The translations under genes and the position numbers were made by a program. Below are positions 47,708 to 57,678 of a stretch of 64,000 bases of DNA, one piece after another. Where the stretch lies: positions 1 to 64,000 of the forward strand of contig CAISLN010000050.1 of assembly GCA_903886275.1 (NCBI GenBank), in the 5' to 3' direction. This DNA comes from an uncultured beta proteobacterium. Lineage in GTDB: Bacteria > Pseudomonadota > Gammaproteobacteria > Burkholderiales > Burkholderiaceae_C. Below the pieces are notes generated by a model. It was not told where the DNA came from, made no database searches, and saw only the letters and a list, made by a program, of their open reading frames with translations. Every line of letters starts with the position of its first letter. Positions within the stretch are counted from its first letter, which is position 1.

Positions 47708-49043
47708 CCAAGGAAATCACCAGCGGCAGGCGTATGCGCACGGCGGGAAAGCGTATCGAAAAGCAAGACCCCTTGCCGGGCGTGCTCTCAATGACCAGCT
47801 CGGCGCCGTGGCGCTGGGCCACATGTTTGACGATGGCCAGCCCCAGGCCGGTGCCGCCGGTCTCGCGCGAGCGGCTGCGGTCTACCCGGTAAAAGCGCTC
47901 GGTCAAGCGCGGTATGTGCTCAGGCGCAATGCCATGGCCCTGGTCTTTCACACTGAAGAGCGCCGAGCCATCGGGCAAACGGCTCCAGCGCACCGCAATG
48001 GACTTGTCCGGCGGCGAATAGCGGATCGCATTGGCAATCAGATTGCTGAATGCGCTGTGCAACTCAGAGGCCGAACCGGCAATATCCATGGCAGCATCCA
48101 TCGCAAAATGCAGGCTTTGGCTGCCGCCCCACAGCAGGCTGGAAAGCTCGCGTGCGTCCTGCTGGCATTGCGCCATCAGCGTCTTCACCGACAGCCACTC
48201 CTGCGCGGGCGGTGGGGGGCTTCCTTCCAGGCGCGAGAGCGTTAACAAATCACTCACCAGGGTCTGCATGCGCTGCCCCTGCTGGGCCATCAGCTCAAGG
48301 TAACGGCTGCGCTCCTCTTCATTGAGCGGCAGCGACTGCAATGTCTCCACAAAGCCAGCCAGCACGGTGAGAGGTGTGCGTATCTCGTGCGACACATTGG
48401 CGACAAAGTCGCGCCGCATGGCCTCTGCCTGCTCCAACGCGGTGATGTCGCGCGACAGCAGCAGGCTGCGCCCTTCGCCATAAGGATGCATGTGTACCGA
48501 GAGCTTGATGGGAATAGTGCTGGAGCTGGCCCGCCCCGGCATCACCACGGCCTGGCGGAAATCGTGGGCAGCGTAGTAGGCCGCAAACGAAGGGTCGCGC
48601 ACCAAGTTGCCCAGGTGCTGCAGCATGTCGCGGCTGGCGTCCAAGCCGAAGTGGTTGCCTGCGGTCTGGTTGAACCACTCGATGCGCCCATCGTGGTCCA
48701 ACAGCACCACGCCGCTGGGCGAGGCTTGCAAGGCCGACAGAAAGTCCTGCAGCCGGATATCGCTTTCGCTGGCCGCCCGGTCGCGCTGGCGCACCAGCTT
48801 GCGCACCCGGTCAAACACCTCGCCCCAGAAGCCGCTTCCCAAAGGAATATCAGAGGTGTCGCCCGAACGCAGCCAGGTCAGCAGGCGCATGCCACGAATG
48901 CCATCGAGTACCAGCCACAAATTGGCGCCAACCAGGGCTGCCAGCGCAGCATTCAGGAGGCGCTGAGGACCACTTTCCATGGCACAGACCAGGGCTGCCG
49001 CCAGCAACTGGAAAAATAGAAACAAAAATACGCGCAAAAACAT
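47694..49043 (-). CDS. phoR: Phosphate regulon sensor kinase PhoR
   Basis: A 449-residue inner-membrane kinase. Two N-terminal helices (about 4-20 and 33-48, DUF3329-like) are followed by a linker, a PAS domain (about 97-200), HisKA with His219 (ANVSHEIRTPLT), and HATPase with the GHGIAPEHIPRLTERFYRVD and GGTGLGLAIVKH boxes. It works with PhoB and PhoU and the Pst transporter. Here phoR lies 35 bases after phoB at the end of the pst-pho cluster. Confidence 0.95.
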   Translation of the reverse strand: MFLRVFLFLFFQLLAAALVCAMESGPQRLLNAALAALVGANLWLVLDGIRGMRLLTWLRSGDTSDIPLGSGFWGEVFDRVRKLVRQRDRAASESDIRLQDFLSALQASPSGVVLLDHDGRIEWFNQTAGNHFGLDASRDMLQHLGNLVRDPSFAAYYAAHDFRQAVVMPGRASSSTIPIKLSVHMHPYGEGRSLLLSRDITALEQAEAMRRDFVANVSHEIRTPLTVLAGFVETLQSLPLNEEERSRYLELMAQQGQRMQTLVSDLLTLSRLEGSPPPPAQEWLSVKTLMAQCQQDARELSSLLWGGSQSLHFAMDAAMDIAGSASELHSAFSNLIANAIRYSPPDKSIAVRWSRLPDGSALFSVKDQGHGIAPEHIPRLTERFYRVDRSRSRETGGTGLGLAIVKHVAQRHGAELVIESTPGKGSCFSIRFPAVRIRLPLVISLVIGA

Positions 49044-49078
49044 GGACTACTGCAGACCGTGGGGGCTGGCTGGATGCT

Positions 49079-49816
49079 TCAAACGATGGTCTTCTCTAAG
49101 CCAGCAACAAGCGGGGCTGGCACAAGCAGCGGAACCATGGGCCTGGCGGTCAGGCGGTAGCCGGCGCCACGCACCGTCTCCACCAATGCACCGGCAACCC
49201 CCAGTGCCTCGCGCAGCCGCTTTACATGCACATCCACCGTGCGCTCTTCGATGTACACATGGTCGCCCCAGACCTTGTCGAGCAGGCTGGCGCGGCTGTG
49301 CACCCGCTCGGCGCTGTTCATCAAAAATTGCAGCAGCTTGAACTCGGTGGGCCCGAGCTTCAACTGCTGCTCCAGGTAGCTCACGCGGTAAGTGCCAGGA
49401 TCCAGGCTGAGCCCGGCAATGGTGACGGCCTCACCCGCAGGCTCGGGCGCCTTGCGCCGCAGCACCGCGCGCACACGGGCCAGCAGCTCGCGCGTCGAAA
49501 AGGGTTTGCTGATGTAGTCATCCGCACCCGCATCCAGCCCGGCCACACGATCGGCCTCATCGCCTCTGGCGGTCAGCATGATGATGGGAACTTCTTTGGT
49601 GCGCGGGTTGCTGCGCCAGCGCTTGGTCAGCGTCAGGCCGCTCTCTCCAGGCAGCATCCAGTCCAAAAGGATCAGGTCGGGCAGCGTATCGTCAAGCTCG
49701 CGCTGGGCGGTGGCGCTGTCTATGGCCCAGGTGGTGCGAAAGCCGTTGTGGCGCAGGTTCACGGCAATCAGCTCGGCAATGGACGGTTCGTCCTCCACCA
49801 CCAGAACGGCAGGCAT
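49079..49816 (-). CDS. phoB: Phosphate regulon response regulator PhoB
   Basis: A 245-residue OmpR-family activator. The receiver has Asp52 (LILLDWMLPGESG), and the winged-helix output domain (RVHSRASLLDKVWGDHVYIE) binds Pho boxes. I chose ATG 49816 (MPAVLVVEDE) because it gives the family start. ATG 49825 or GTG 49828 would add three or four residues. Confidence 0.95.
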   Translation of the reverse strand: MPAVLVVEDEPSIAELIAVNLRHNGFRTTWAIDSATAQRELDDTLPDLILLDWMLPGESGLTLTKRWRSNPRTKEVPIIMLTARGDEADRVAGLDAGADDYISKPFSTRELLARVRAVLRRKAPEPAGEAVTIAGLSLDPGTYRVSYLEQQLKLGPTEFKLLQFLMNSAERVHSRASLLDKVWGDHVYIEERTVDVHVKRLREALGVAGALVETVRGAGYRLTARPMVPLLVPAPLVAGLEKTIV

Positions 49817-49876
49817 GTTTCTCATCACAGGTCCTTCACAGAACCGCCCGCTGGAGGCAGCAAGTGGGCGTGCGAA

Positions 49877-50578
49877 TCATCGGACCACCGACTCGATTTT
49901 CTCCATGCTGGTGTGGCGCACGTCTTCGCCCTTGACCACATAGATGATGAACTCGGCAATGTTCTTGGCATGGTCGCCAATGCGCTCAATCGCCTTGGCC
50001 AAAAACAGCAGGTCCAGGCTAGGCGAGATAGTGCGCGGATCTTCCATCATGTAGGTCACCAACTTGCGCACAAAGCCATCGAACTCCTGGTCGATCAGGT
50101 CGTCCTCTTTGAGGATGGCCACGGCCGCAGTTACGTCCAGACGGGCAAAGGCATCCAGCGCCTTGTTCAGCAGGCCAGAGGCCAGGTCGGCCGCCACGCG
50201 CAACTCCAGCGAAGGCAAGGAGCGCGGTGCGCCGCTCTGGATGATGGAGCGCACCATGCGGGCAATCTTCTCGGCCTCATCGCCCACACGCTCCAGGTTG
50301 GCCGTGGTCTTGGAGATCGCCATCAACAGACGCAGATCGCGTGCCGTGGGTTGGCGCCTGGCAATGATGGAAGACAAGGCGTGGTCGATCTCGACTTCCA
50401 TGGTGTTGACGCGCGACTCGTTGACGGAGACCAGCTCGGCCGCTTCCATGTTGAACTGCGCGAGCGAGTAAATCGCTTGGCGGATCTGGGATTCGACCAG
50501 CCCGCCCATCTCCATCACCTGGCTGGAAACGGCGGTCAGTTCGGAATCGAATTGGGTAGATAGATGCTTATCGGACAT
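49877..50578 (-). CDS. phoU: Phosphate signalling protein PhoU
   Basis: A 233-residue helical protein made of two PhoU repeats, each with an E/DxxxD metal site. It connects PstSCAB to PhoR and keeps the regulon off when phosphate is plentiful. ATG 50578 (MSDKHLSTQFDSEL) has AGAGGA upstream. It lies between pstB and phoB. Confidence 0.95.
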   Translation of the reverse strand: MSDKHLSTQFDSELTAVSSQVMEMGGLVESQIRQAIYSLAQFNMEAAELVSVNESRVNTMEVEIDHALSSIIARRQPTARDLRLLMAISKTTANLERVGDEAEKIARMVRSIIQSGAPRSLPSLELRVAADLASGLLNKALDAFARLDVTAAVAILKEDDLIDQEFDGFVRKLVTYMMEDPRTISPSLDLLFLAKAIERIGDHAKNIAEFIIYVVKGEDVRHTSMEKIESVVR

Positions 50579-50602
50579 GGTGTGTTCCTCTTCTTGCAAT
50601 GC

Positions 50603-51379
50603 TCAGCCGAAACGGCCGGTGATGTAGTCTTCGGTTTCCTTGCGGCTGGGCTTGAAGAACATCTGCTCGGTAGAGCCGAATTCCACCAGGTCGCCCAGGT
50701 ACATATAGGCCGTGTAATCGCTGCAGCGAGCGGCCTGTTGCATGTTGTGGGTGACGATCACCACCGTGTAATCTGCCTTCAGTTCAACGATTAACTCTTC
50801 CACCTTGGCCGTGGAGATCGGGTCCAGCGCCGAACAGGGCTCGTCGAGCAACAGCACTTCGGGTTTGATCGCAATGCCGCGCGCAATGCACAGGCGCTGC
50901 TGCTGACCACCAGAGAGGCTGCTGCCGCTTTGGTGCAGCTTGTCCTTGACCTCGCCCCACAGCGCCGATTTGCGCAGCGCCCATTCGACGCGCTCTTCCA
51001 TGTCGGTAGCGTTGAGCTTCTCAAACAACTTCACGCCAAAAGCGATGTTGTCGTAGATGGACATGGGAAACGGCGTGGGCTTCTGGAACACCATGCCGAC
51101 CTTGGCGCGCAACAGGGCCACGTCTTCCTTGCTGGTCAGCAGATTTTCACCGTCCAGCAGGATCTGGCCTTCGGCGCGCTGCTCGGGATAGAGCTCAAAC
51201 ATACGGTTAAAGATGCGCAGCAGCGTGGACTTGCCGCAGCCGGACGGACCGATAAAGGCAGTGACCTTGTTCTCCGGGATTTCCAGGTTGATGCCCTTGA
51301 GGGCGTGGAACTTGCCGTAAAAGAAGTTGAGGTCCTTCACGGAGATTTTGGTTTTTTCTACGACGGGGATAGCGGGCAT
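50603..51379 (-). CDS. pstB: Phosphate ABC transporter ATPase PstB
   Basis: 258 residues. Walker [10 protein letters not shown] (44-52), signature [15 protein letters not shown], Walker [14 protein letters not shown]-loop [10 protein letters not shown]. It energises high-affinity phosphate uptake. It is 24 bases before phoU. Confidence 0.97.
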   Translation of the reverse strand: MPAIPVVEKTKISVKDLNFFYGKFHALKGINLEIPENKVTAFIGPSGCGKSTLLRIFNRMFELYPEQRAEGQILLDGENLLTSKEDVALLRAKVGMVFQKPTPFPMSIYDNIAFGVKLFEKLNATDMEERVEWALRKSALWGEVKDKLHQSGSSLSGGQQQRLCIARGIAIKPEVLLLDEPCSALDPISTAKVEELIVELKADYTVVIVTHNMQQAARCSDYTAYMYLGDLVEFGSTEQMFFKPSRKETEDYITGRFG

Positions 51380-51428
51380 GGGATATATCGATTCTTAAAA
51401 AGTCTGGGGGCTTTGGAAGTGGGGCCGC

Positions 51429-52292
51429 TTAATTTTTTACGCGGGTCAGCACCCGTGCAGCGATGTTGAGCGCCAGCACCGCCAGCGTGATCAGGAAGAC
51501 ACCCGCCCAGGCCAGCTTCTGCCAGTTCTCGTAGGGGCTCATCGCGAACTTGAAGATGGTCACCGGCAGACTGGCCATGGGCTGGCCCAGGCTGGAGGTC
51601 CAGAACTGGTTGGAAAGGGCCGTAAACAGCAGGGGTGCGGTCTCGCCAGAGATGCGCGCCACGGCCAGCAGGATGCCGGTGATGACACCGGTGCGGGCGG
51701 CCTTCAAGGTGATGCTCAAAATCACCTTCCACTTGGGCGCACCCAGCGCATAGGCGGCCTCACGCAGCCCCGGCGCAACCAGTTGCAGCATGTTCTCGGT
51801 GGTGCGAATCACCACCGGAATCACGATCAGCGCCAGCGCCATCACACCGGCAATTGCCGAGAAACCGTGCATGGGGTGCACCACCACGGAATACACAAAC
51901 AGACCAATCACGATGGAGGGGGCAGACAACAAAATGTCGTTGACAAAGCGCGTGACGCTGGCCAACCAGCCCTTGGGTTCGAACTCGGCCAGGTAGATAC
52001 CGGCCATCACGCCGATCGGGGTTCCGACAAAGGTAGACAAGAGCACCATCAAAATGGAGCCGTAGATCGCGTTGGCCAGTCCACCCTCTTCGTTGGGTCC
52101 GGGCGTCATTTGCGTGAGCGTGGCAATCGTCAGACCGGCAAAGCCCTGGCGTATGGTCTCAAACAAAATCCAGGCCAGCCAAAACAGGCCAAAGGCCATG
52201 GCCGAAAGTGCCAGCGTGGTGGCCAAAATATTGATGCGGTTGCGCTTGGCAAACATGCCCGCACGCATGGCTTGCAGTTCAGGGGTAATCAT
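51429..52292 (-). CDS. pstA: Phosphate ABC transporter permease PstA
   Basis: A 287-residue inner-membrane permease with six helices and the EAA-type coupling loop ([20 protein letters not shown]). It pairs with PstC. Its start overlaps the pstC stop by 4 bases (ATGA). Confidence 0.96.
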   Translation of the reverse strand: MITPELQAMRAGMFAKRNRINILATTLALSAMAFGLFWLAWILFETIRQGFAGLTIATLTQMTPGPNEEGGLANAIYGSILMVLLSTFVGTPIGVMAGIYLAEFEPKGWLASVTRFVNDILLSAPSIVIGLFVYSVVVHPMHGFSAIAGVMALALIVIPVVIRTTENMLQLVAPGLREAAYALGAPKWKVILSITLKAARTGVITGILLAVARISGETAPLLFTALSNQFWTSSLGQPMASLPVTIFKFAMSPYENWQKLAWAGVFLITLAVLALNIAARVLTRVKN

Positions 52293-53311
52293 GATTTGGC
52301 GCCCTCGCCCTTGCGCAACTGGGCCAGCAAGAGTTTGGACAGGGACAGGATGACAAAGGTAATAAAGAACAACACCAGGCCCAAATACATGAGCGCTGCC
52401 TGGTGCAGGCCTTCACCGGCTTCGGCAAACTCATTGGCCAGGGCCGAGGTAATGCTGTTGGCTGCCTGGAACAGGCTTAAGGAATCGAGCTGGTTGAAGT
52501 TACCGATGACAAAGGTCACCGCCATGGTCTCGCCGATGGCGCGCCCCAGACCCAGCATGATGCCGCCTATGACGCCAGTCTTGGTAAACGGCAGCACGAT
52601 CTTGTAGACCACTTCCCAGGTGGTTGCACCCAGGCCGTAAGCGGATTCTTTGAGCATGGGCGGTGTGACTTCAAACACGTCGCGCATCACCGCCGAGATA
52701 AACGGGATGATCATGATGGCCAAGATGATGCCAGCTGACAAAATACCGATGCCCACCGGCGGGCCAGAGACAAAGGCGCCCAGGAAGGGCACACCGGAAA
52801 ATGCGGTTTGCAAGGGGGTTTGCACATATTCGGCCAGCACCGGGCCAAACACCAACAGACCCCACATGCCGTACACGATGGAGGGGATGGCTGCCAGCAG
52901 TTCAATCGCCGTGCCTAATGGACGTTTGAGCCAAGTGGGCGACAGTTCGGTCAGAAACAGCGCAATGCCAAAGCTCACCGGCACTGCGATCAAGAGGGCA
53001 ATGACCGAGGTGGCCAAGGTGCCGTAAATCATCACCAGGCCGCCGAAGTTTTCTTGCACCGGGTCCCAGGCCGAATTGGTCAGGAAGCCCAGGCCGTATT
53101 TGGCAATCGCAGGCCAGGCGCTGATGGTCAGCGAGGTCAAAATCGCCAGCAGCAGGCCCAGCGTAAAGTAGGCAGCGCCTTTGGCGGCGAACCCGAAGAG
53201 GCGATCCGCCAGCGGGCCCGAGCGGGCCCGCTTGGGAGCGGGTGGTGTGGACAAGGCAAACGCCTTGTTCATCGCAGCCGGGGTTTCCCCATGCGCAATA
53301 GTGGAAGACAT
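52289..53311 (-). CDS. pstC: Phosphate ABC transporter permease PstC
   Basis: A 340-residue inner-membrane permease. It has a rather long cytoplasmic N-terminus (about 40 residues) before the first helix, then six helices with the coupling loop [25 protein letters not shown] precedes ATG 53311. It is 32 bases after pstS. Confidence 0.96.
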   Translation of the reverse strand: MSSTIAHGETPAAMNKAFALSTPPAPKRARSGPLADRLFGFAAKGAAYFTLGLLLAILTSLTISAWPAIAKYGLGFLTNSAWDPVQENFGGLVMIYGTLATSVIALLIAVPVSFGIALFLTELSPTWLKRPLGTAIELLAAIPSIVYGMWGLLVFGPVLAEYVQTPLQTAFSGVPFLGAFVSGPPVGIGILSAGIILAIMIIPFISAVMRDVFEVTPPMLKESAYGLGATTWEVVYKIVLPFTKTGVIGGIMLGLGRAIGETMAVTFVIGNFNQLDSLSLFQAANSITSALANEFAEAGEGLHQAALMYLGLVLFFITFVILSLSKLLLAQLRKGEGAKS

Positions 53312-53343
53312 GGGAGAACCCTTTTGCTACGCGTTAACTTGAT

Positions 53344-54396
53344 TTACTTGAACGCCACGGCCTTGCCGCCGGTGTCCTTGATTTCGCCCCAGGATTTCTG
53401 GATCAGAGCCACCACCGATGCAGGCAGCGGCACGTAGTCCAGATCCGAGGCGGTCTTTGAGCCACTGGCATAGGCCCAGTTGAAGAACTTCAGCACTTCG
53501 GTACCGTTGGCGGGCTTGTCCTGCTTGGCGTGCATCAGGATGAAAGTGGCGCCGCTGATGGGCCAGGTGTCTTTACCGCCTTGGTTGGTCAAGATTTGGT
53601 AGAACGATTTATTCCACTCGGCGCCGGCTGCAGCAGCCTTGAAGGCATCGTCTTCGGGCTTGACAAATACACCGGCTGCATTTTGCATGACGGCGTAGTT
53701 CATCTTGTTTTGCTTGACGTAGGAATACTCCACGTAGCCGATCGAATTGGGCAGGCGGTTGACGAAGGCTGAAACGCCTTCGTTGCCCTTGCCACCCGCG
53801 CCCACCGGCCAATTCACCGCTGCGCCCTCGCCAACCTTGCTCTTCCACTCAGCGTTCACCTTGCTCAGGTAGTTGGTGAAGATGAAGGTGGTGCCAGAAC
53901 CATCGGCGCGGCGCACTGGCGCAATGGCCGTATCAGGCAGGGCCAGCGTGGGGTTCAGGGCCTTGATGGCAGCGTCGTTCCACTTGGTAATTTTGCCCAA
54001 GAAAATGTCGCCCAGCACCTGGCCGTTCAGTTTGAGTTGTCCGGGCTCGATGCCCTTGACGTTGATCACCGGCACCACGCCACCAATCACGGTGGGGAAC
54101 TGCACTTGGCCCTTGGACTTGAGCACTTCGTCGGTTTGGGGCATATCGGAGGCGCCAAAGTCAACCGTCTTGGAGTCAATTTGTTTGATGCCGCCGCCCG
54201 AACCGATGGACTGGTAGTTCACCTTCACGCCGGTGGCCTTGTTGTAGTCAGAGGCCCATTTGGCATAAATGGGGGCCGGAAAACTGGCACCGGCGCCGGT
54301 GATCTCTTGGGCGCTAACCGCACCCGCAAAGCCCAAGGTGGAAATTGTGGCCACAGTGGCAAGCGACAGCAGGGAATGACGGAACGACGGTTTCAT
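53344..54396 (-). CDS. pstS: Phosphate-binding periplasmic protein PstS
   Basis: A 350-residue binding protein with signal peptide (to VSAQE). The mature start is ITGAGASFPAPIYAKWASDY. The phosphate site includes GSGGGIKQ and RADGSGTTFIFTNYL. ATG 54396 is preferred over the longer frame, which runs back through the promoter. A Pho-box-like repeat lies 52 bases upstream. It leads the operon pstS-C-A-B-phoU, with phoB and phoR after it. Confidence 0.97.
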   Translation of the reverse strand: MKPSFRHSLLSLATVATISTLGFAGAVSAQEITGAGASFPAPIYAKWASDYNKATGVKVNYQSIGSGGGIKQIDSKTVDFGASDMPQTDEVLKSKGQVQFPTVIGGVVPVINVKGIEPGQLKLNGQVLGDIFLGKITKWNDAAIKALNPTLALPDTAIAPVRRADGSGTTFIFTNYLSKVNAEWKSKVGEGAAVNWPVGAGGKGNEGVSAFVNRLPNSIGYVEYSYVKQNKMNYAVMQNAAGVFVKPEDDAFKAAAAGAEWNKSFYQILTNQGGKDTWPISGATFILMHAKQDKPANGTEVLKFFNWAYASGSKTASDLDYVPLPASVVALIQKSWGEIKDTGGKAVAFK

Positions 54397-54447
54397 GTAT
54401 TTACCTTGATGGGTGTTGAAGGAACCCCTGCACTCTAAGAACATTTT

Positions 54448-54465
54448 GTGACAAGGATGTGACAT
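54448..54465 (-). promoter_or_regulatory. Pho box upstream of pstS
   Basis: On the minus strand ATGTCAC-ATCC-TTGTCAC: two 7-base PhoB half-sites spaced 11 bases, close to the consensus CTGTCAT. Confidence 0.75.
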
Positions 54466-54502
54466 AGGGCGCATCTTGCCAGCTTGAAGCAATCGCAGGC
54501 GT

Positions 54503-54542
54503 TTGTCATGAAAATTCAGCAGCTTTGACACGCCTTTGTCAC
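54503..54542 (+). promoter_or_regulatory. Pho-box-like half-sites upstream of the fasciclin gene
   Basis: TTGTCAT at 54503, TTGACAC at 54525 and TTGTCAC at 54536, all on an 11-base phase (offsets 0, 22 and 33). The last pair forms a complete box TTGACAC-GCCT-TTGTCAC ending 43 bases before the ATG. Confidence 0.6.
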
Positions 54543-54584
54543 ACAATCTTTCTACGCTCTGGGCTTTTAACCGGAGTCCTACCC

Positions 54585-55094
54585 ATGTCGATCCCCGCTT
54601 CTGCCGTTTTTCGTCGCAGCCTGATGGCCAGCGCTCTCCTCAGTCTGGCTGTCCTGGCAACGGGTTGTGCCAGCGTCTCGGCGCCCGTCACTGTGGCCGA
54701 CACCATCGCCAAAACCCCCGCACTGAGCACCTTGAACGGCCTGATCGCCAGCGCCGGTTTAACCGACACGCTCAAGGCTGCAGGCCCTTTCACCCTGTTT
54801 GCGCCCAGCAACGAGGCTTTCAAGGCCGTTCCCGCAGCGACCCTTGAAGACTTGGGCAAGCACGCCGACAAGCTCAAGGCCGTGCTGACCTATCACGTGC
54901 TCGCAGGCAAATCCATGGCCGCAGACATCAAGAATTCCAAGGTCAAGAGCCTCAATGGTGCCGATCTGGAACTCGCCAAGGCCGGTGCCTTCGTGACGGT
55001 CGAAAGCGCCGCTGTCACGACCGCAGACATCACAGCCACCAATGGTGTGATCCACATCATCGACACCGTGTTGATCCCCCCGGTGAAGAAGTAA
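54585..55094 (+). CDS. Fasciclin-domain lipoprotein
   Basis: 169 residues. The signal peptide ends in the lipobox LATGC. A single fasciclin (FAS1) domain follows: LSTLNGLIASAGLTDTLKAA, GPFTLFAPSNEAF, the YHVLAGK strand and the final NGVIHIIDTVLIPP. FAS1 domains serve in surface adhesion and matrix binding. GGAG precedes ATG 54585. Divergent from pstS, with its own Pho-box-like sites, so it may be induced by phosphate starvation. Confidence 0.9.
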   Translation: MSIPASAVFRRSLMASALLSLAVLATGCASVSAPVTVADTIAKTPALSTLNGLIASAGLTDTLKAAGPFTLFAPSNEAFKAVPAATLEDLGKHADKLKAVLTYHVLAGKSMAADIKNSKVKSLNGADLELAKAGAFVTVESAAVTTADITATNGVIHIIDTVLIPPVKK

Positions 55095-55153
55095 GTACCG
55101 TACCAATCACATTGAATGGCCAACGCCGACAGGCGTGGCCTTCGGTGAATGCT

Positions 55154-56704
55154 ATGCTCACAACTACCGAAGCAAAGCCCTTGAGTACCCCCTTCATGCA
55201 ATCTGGAAATCGTCTCGCCGCAGTGGACCTGGGCTCTAACAGCTTTCGCCTGGAAATTGGCAGAATCGACCACGGTGAATTTCGTCGTACTGAGTACCTG
55301 AAAGAAACCGTGCGCCAAGGCGGCGGTCTTGACGAATACCGCAACCTGACCCCGCAAGCCATGCAAGCGGGCTGGGATTGTCTGGCCCGTTTTGGCGAGC
55401 GCTTGGCGGGCTTCAAACCGACCGAAGTGTGTGCCGTGGCCACGCAGACGCTGCGTGAAGCACGCAACCGCGAAGAATTTTTGCAGCGTGCCAACCAGGT
55501 ACTAGGCTTTCCGATCGACATTATTTCCGGCCGGGAAGAAGCACGCTTGATTTACCAGGGCGTGGCGCAGTTGCTACCCGCGTCGCAAGAGCGCCGCCTG
55601 GTCATCGATATTGGCGGGCGCTCCACCGAGCTGATACTCGGGCAGGGGCCAACGCCCACAGTCATGGAGTCGTTCCGGGTGGGCAGCATTGGCTGGTCCA
55701 AACGCTTTTTTCCGGACGGCCAATTCACCCGCAAGGCCTTTGAAATCGCAGAGGTGGCGGCCACTGCCGTGCTAGACGAGGCCTTTGACGCCTACCACCC
55801 GGACCACTGGGATACCGCCTATGGCTCGGCCGGTACCGTGGGGGCCATTTCCGATGTTTTGGTCGCCGCAGGTTGGCCCAGCGGCCACATCAGCAAGGAA
55901 GGTCTGGACTGGATGCTGGACCGCTTGGTTGCGGCCCAAAGCGCTGACCGCCTGCGCATGCCGGGTATGCGCGAAGACCGCAAGGCCATTATTGGCGGCG
56001 GGGTCAGTGTGATGCGTGCCGTGTTTCGCTTGCTGGGCATCGAAAGCATGGAGATGGCCGCCGGTGGTCTGCGCCATGGCCTGATCTGCGACCTGATGGG
56101 CAATACCGGAAAAACCGGCGATTTGCGCGTCAACAGCGTCAACCGACTGGCGCGTAAATTTGGTGTCGATACGGTGCATGGCCAACGGGTGGGGAATGTG
56201 GCTTGCACGCTCTTTAGCCAACTGACATCCGGGACCGTGGATGCATCACCACTCGACAAGGAGCGTCTGCTGCGTAAGCTGCGCTGGGCCGGAGAGTTGC
56301 ACGAAATCGGCAGCCACATCTCGCACAGCGACTACCACAAGCACGGCGCTTACATTCTGGACAACGCGGACGCCATGGGCTTTTCGCTATCCGAGATGCA
56401 CCGCTTGAGCCTGCTGGTGCTGGGGCACCGCGGCAAATTGCGCAAGCTCGAAGCCACGTTGAGCGACGAAGACCTGGTGGAGCAGTTGGTCTGCCTGCGT
56501 CTGGCGGTCATTTTGTGCCACGCCCGACGCGACCCAGAATTAGAAGGAATGGCGCTCAGGCGCATCGACACGGATGGCGCAACCCTGCGCCTGAATGGTC
56601 GCAGCGAGTGGGCAGAAGCCTATCCGCAGTCAGCTCACTTGCTGCGCGAAGAAGTATTGGCTTGGGAAAAAACGCCTTGGAAGCTGGAACTTAAAGGAAT
56701 TTAG
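55154..56704 (+). CDS. ppx: Exopolyphosphatase (Ppx/GppA family)
   Basis: 516 residues. It has the ASKHA-fold N-terminal half with LAAVDLGSNSFRLEIGRI, a second glycine-rich nucleotide loop (VIDIGGRSTELILG), the catalytic-region SGREEARLIYQGV, and a C-terminal HD-like domain (GELHEIGSHISHSDYHKHGA). It releases phosphate from polyphosphate chains. ATG 55154 is chosen; TTG 55112 and ATG 55196 are alternatives, and none has a strong ribosome site. Downstream of the fasciclin gene by 59 bases. Confidence 0.94.
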   Translation: MLTTTEAKPLSTPFMQSGNRLAAVDLGSNSFRLEIGRIDHGEFRRTEYLKETVRQGGGLDEYRNLTPQAMQAGWDCLARFGERLAGFKPTEVCAVATQTLREARNREEFLQRANQVLGFPIDIISGREEARLIYQGVAQLLPASQERRLVIDIGGRSTELILGQGPTPTVMESFRVGSIGWSKRFFPDGQFTRKAFEIAEVAATAVLDEAFDAYHPDHWDTAYGSAGTVGAISDVLVAAGWPSGHISKEGLDWMLDRLVAAQSADRLRMPGMREDRKAIIGGGVSVMRAVFRLLGIESMEMAAGGLRHGLICDLMGNTGKTGDLRVNSVNRLARKFGVDTVHGQRVGNVACTLFSQLTSGTVDASPLDKERLLRKLRWAGELHEIGSHISHSDYHKHGAYILDNADAMGFSLSEMHRLSLLVLGHRGKLRKLEATLSDEDLVEQLVCLRLAVILCHARRDPELEGMALRRIDTDGATLRLNGRSEWAEAYPQSAHLLREEVLAWEKTPWKLELKGI

Positions 56705-56919
56705 CCCCGAGCCATCAGACTCCAAAGGGCTGCGCACATGTTTTCGTTGGTTTCAAACGTGTCGATGCTGTGCAGGGATTTCATCGACCGGCGCAAAGGG
56801 TGGCGGTCACATGAGGGCACTTTGCCCATTGCGGGGAGTACGTCCATCTTGAAAAAATCAGCGGTACGTGTGCGCAAGGTGTTGCCGACTTGGCCTCGGT
56901 GAAGTTGCTGTGTGGTCAT
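56701..56919 (-). CDS. Possible small ORF in the ppx downstream gap
   Basis: A 72-residue frame, MTTQQLHRGQVGNTLRTRTA to FETNENMCAALWSLMARG. The 341-base gap between ppx and the response regulator has no better candidate. I do not recognise it and it has no clear ribosome site. It may be the degraded end of a lost gene or chance. Confidence 0.25.
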   Translation of the reverse strand: MTTQQLHRGQVGNTLRTRTADFFKMDVLPAMGKVPSCDRHPLRRSMKSLHSIDTFETNENMCAALWSLMARG

Positions 56920-57045
56920 CAGGTGATGATCACGTCCTACGCCCCGCAACGGTATCGGGCTGGACTGAAATGAAACTCGGGTATTCCCGAACGCGATCAG
57001 AAAATCCCTACAAGCGCATTGAGCCCGGATGCTGCGAGCAAGCGC

Positions 57046-57678
57046 TCAATCGAACAACTGCTTGTCCACTGCATAGCGCGTTAGCTCTGCAATGCTGGTC
57101 ATATGCATTTTTTCTAGCAAGCGTGCCTTGTGCGTACTGACCGTCTTATTGCTGATGGCAAGTTGATCGGCGATGTCATTGACCGCCAAGCCTTTGACCA
57201 GCCATTTGAATACATCAGTCTCGCGCACCGACAGTGTGTTGTGCGGCAGCGTATCGCCCGTAGTGGTGGCCAGCAAGGCCATTTTCTGAGCCACTTCACT
57301 GGATATAAAGCGTCCGCCGGCGGCCACCCGGCGAATGGCATCTAGCAGCACTTGCGGCTCGCTGTCCTTGGTCACATAGCCGTCCGCACCCGCCTTGAGT
57401 GCACGCGACGCAATTTGCGCAGTGTCATGCATGCTGAGCACCAAGATAGGCTGGCTTGGCCAATGGGACTTGATGCGTGCAATCAGCTCCGGGCCACTCA
57501 CACCCGGCATGTTCAAGTCCAGCAGCAGCACGTCGCTGCGCGTATGGCGCAAGGTTTCCAGCACGCTGTCGCCAGCGTCGGCCTCGGCGACCACTTCCAT
57601 CTCCGGCATGATGGCAAACATCTGCTTGAGCCCTGCCCGCACGATGGCGTGGTCATCTGCAATTACGATTCTGATCAT
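57046..57678 (-). CDS. NarL/UhpA-family response regulator
   Basis: 210 residues. The receiver has Asp54 (VLLLDLNMPGVSG). A LuxR-type helix-turn-helix occupies about 145-205 (LSVRETDVFKWLVKGLAVND and KTVSTHKARLLEKM). It is co-transcribed with, and overlaps by 4 bases (ATGA), the upstream kinase gene. The target genes are unknown. Confidence 0.93.
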   Translation of the reverse strand: MIRIVIADDHAIVRAGLKQMFAIMPEMEVVAEADAGDSVLETLRHTRSDVLLLDLNMPGVSGPELIARIKSHWPSQPILVLSMHDTAQIASRALKAGADGYVTKDSEPQVLLDAIRRVAAGGRFISSEVAQKMALLATTTGDTLPHNTLSVRETDVFKWLVKGLAVNDIADQLAISNKTVSTHKARLLEKMHMTSIAELTRYAVDKQLFD

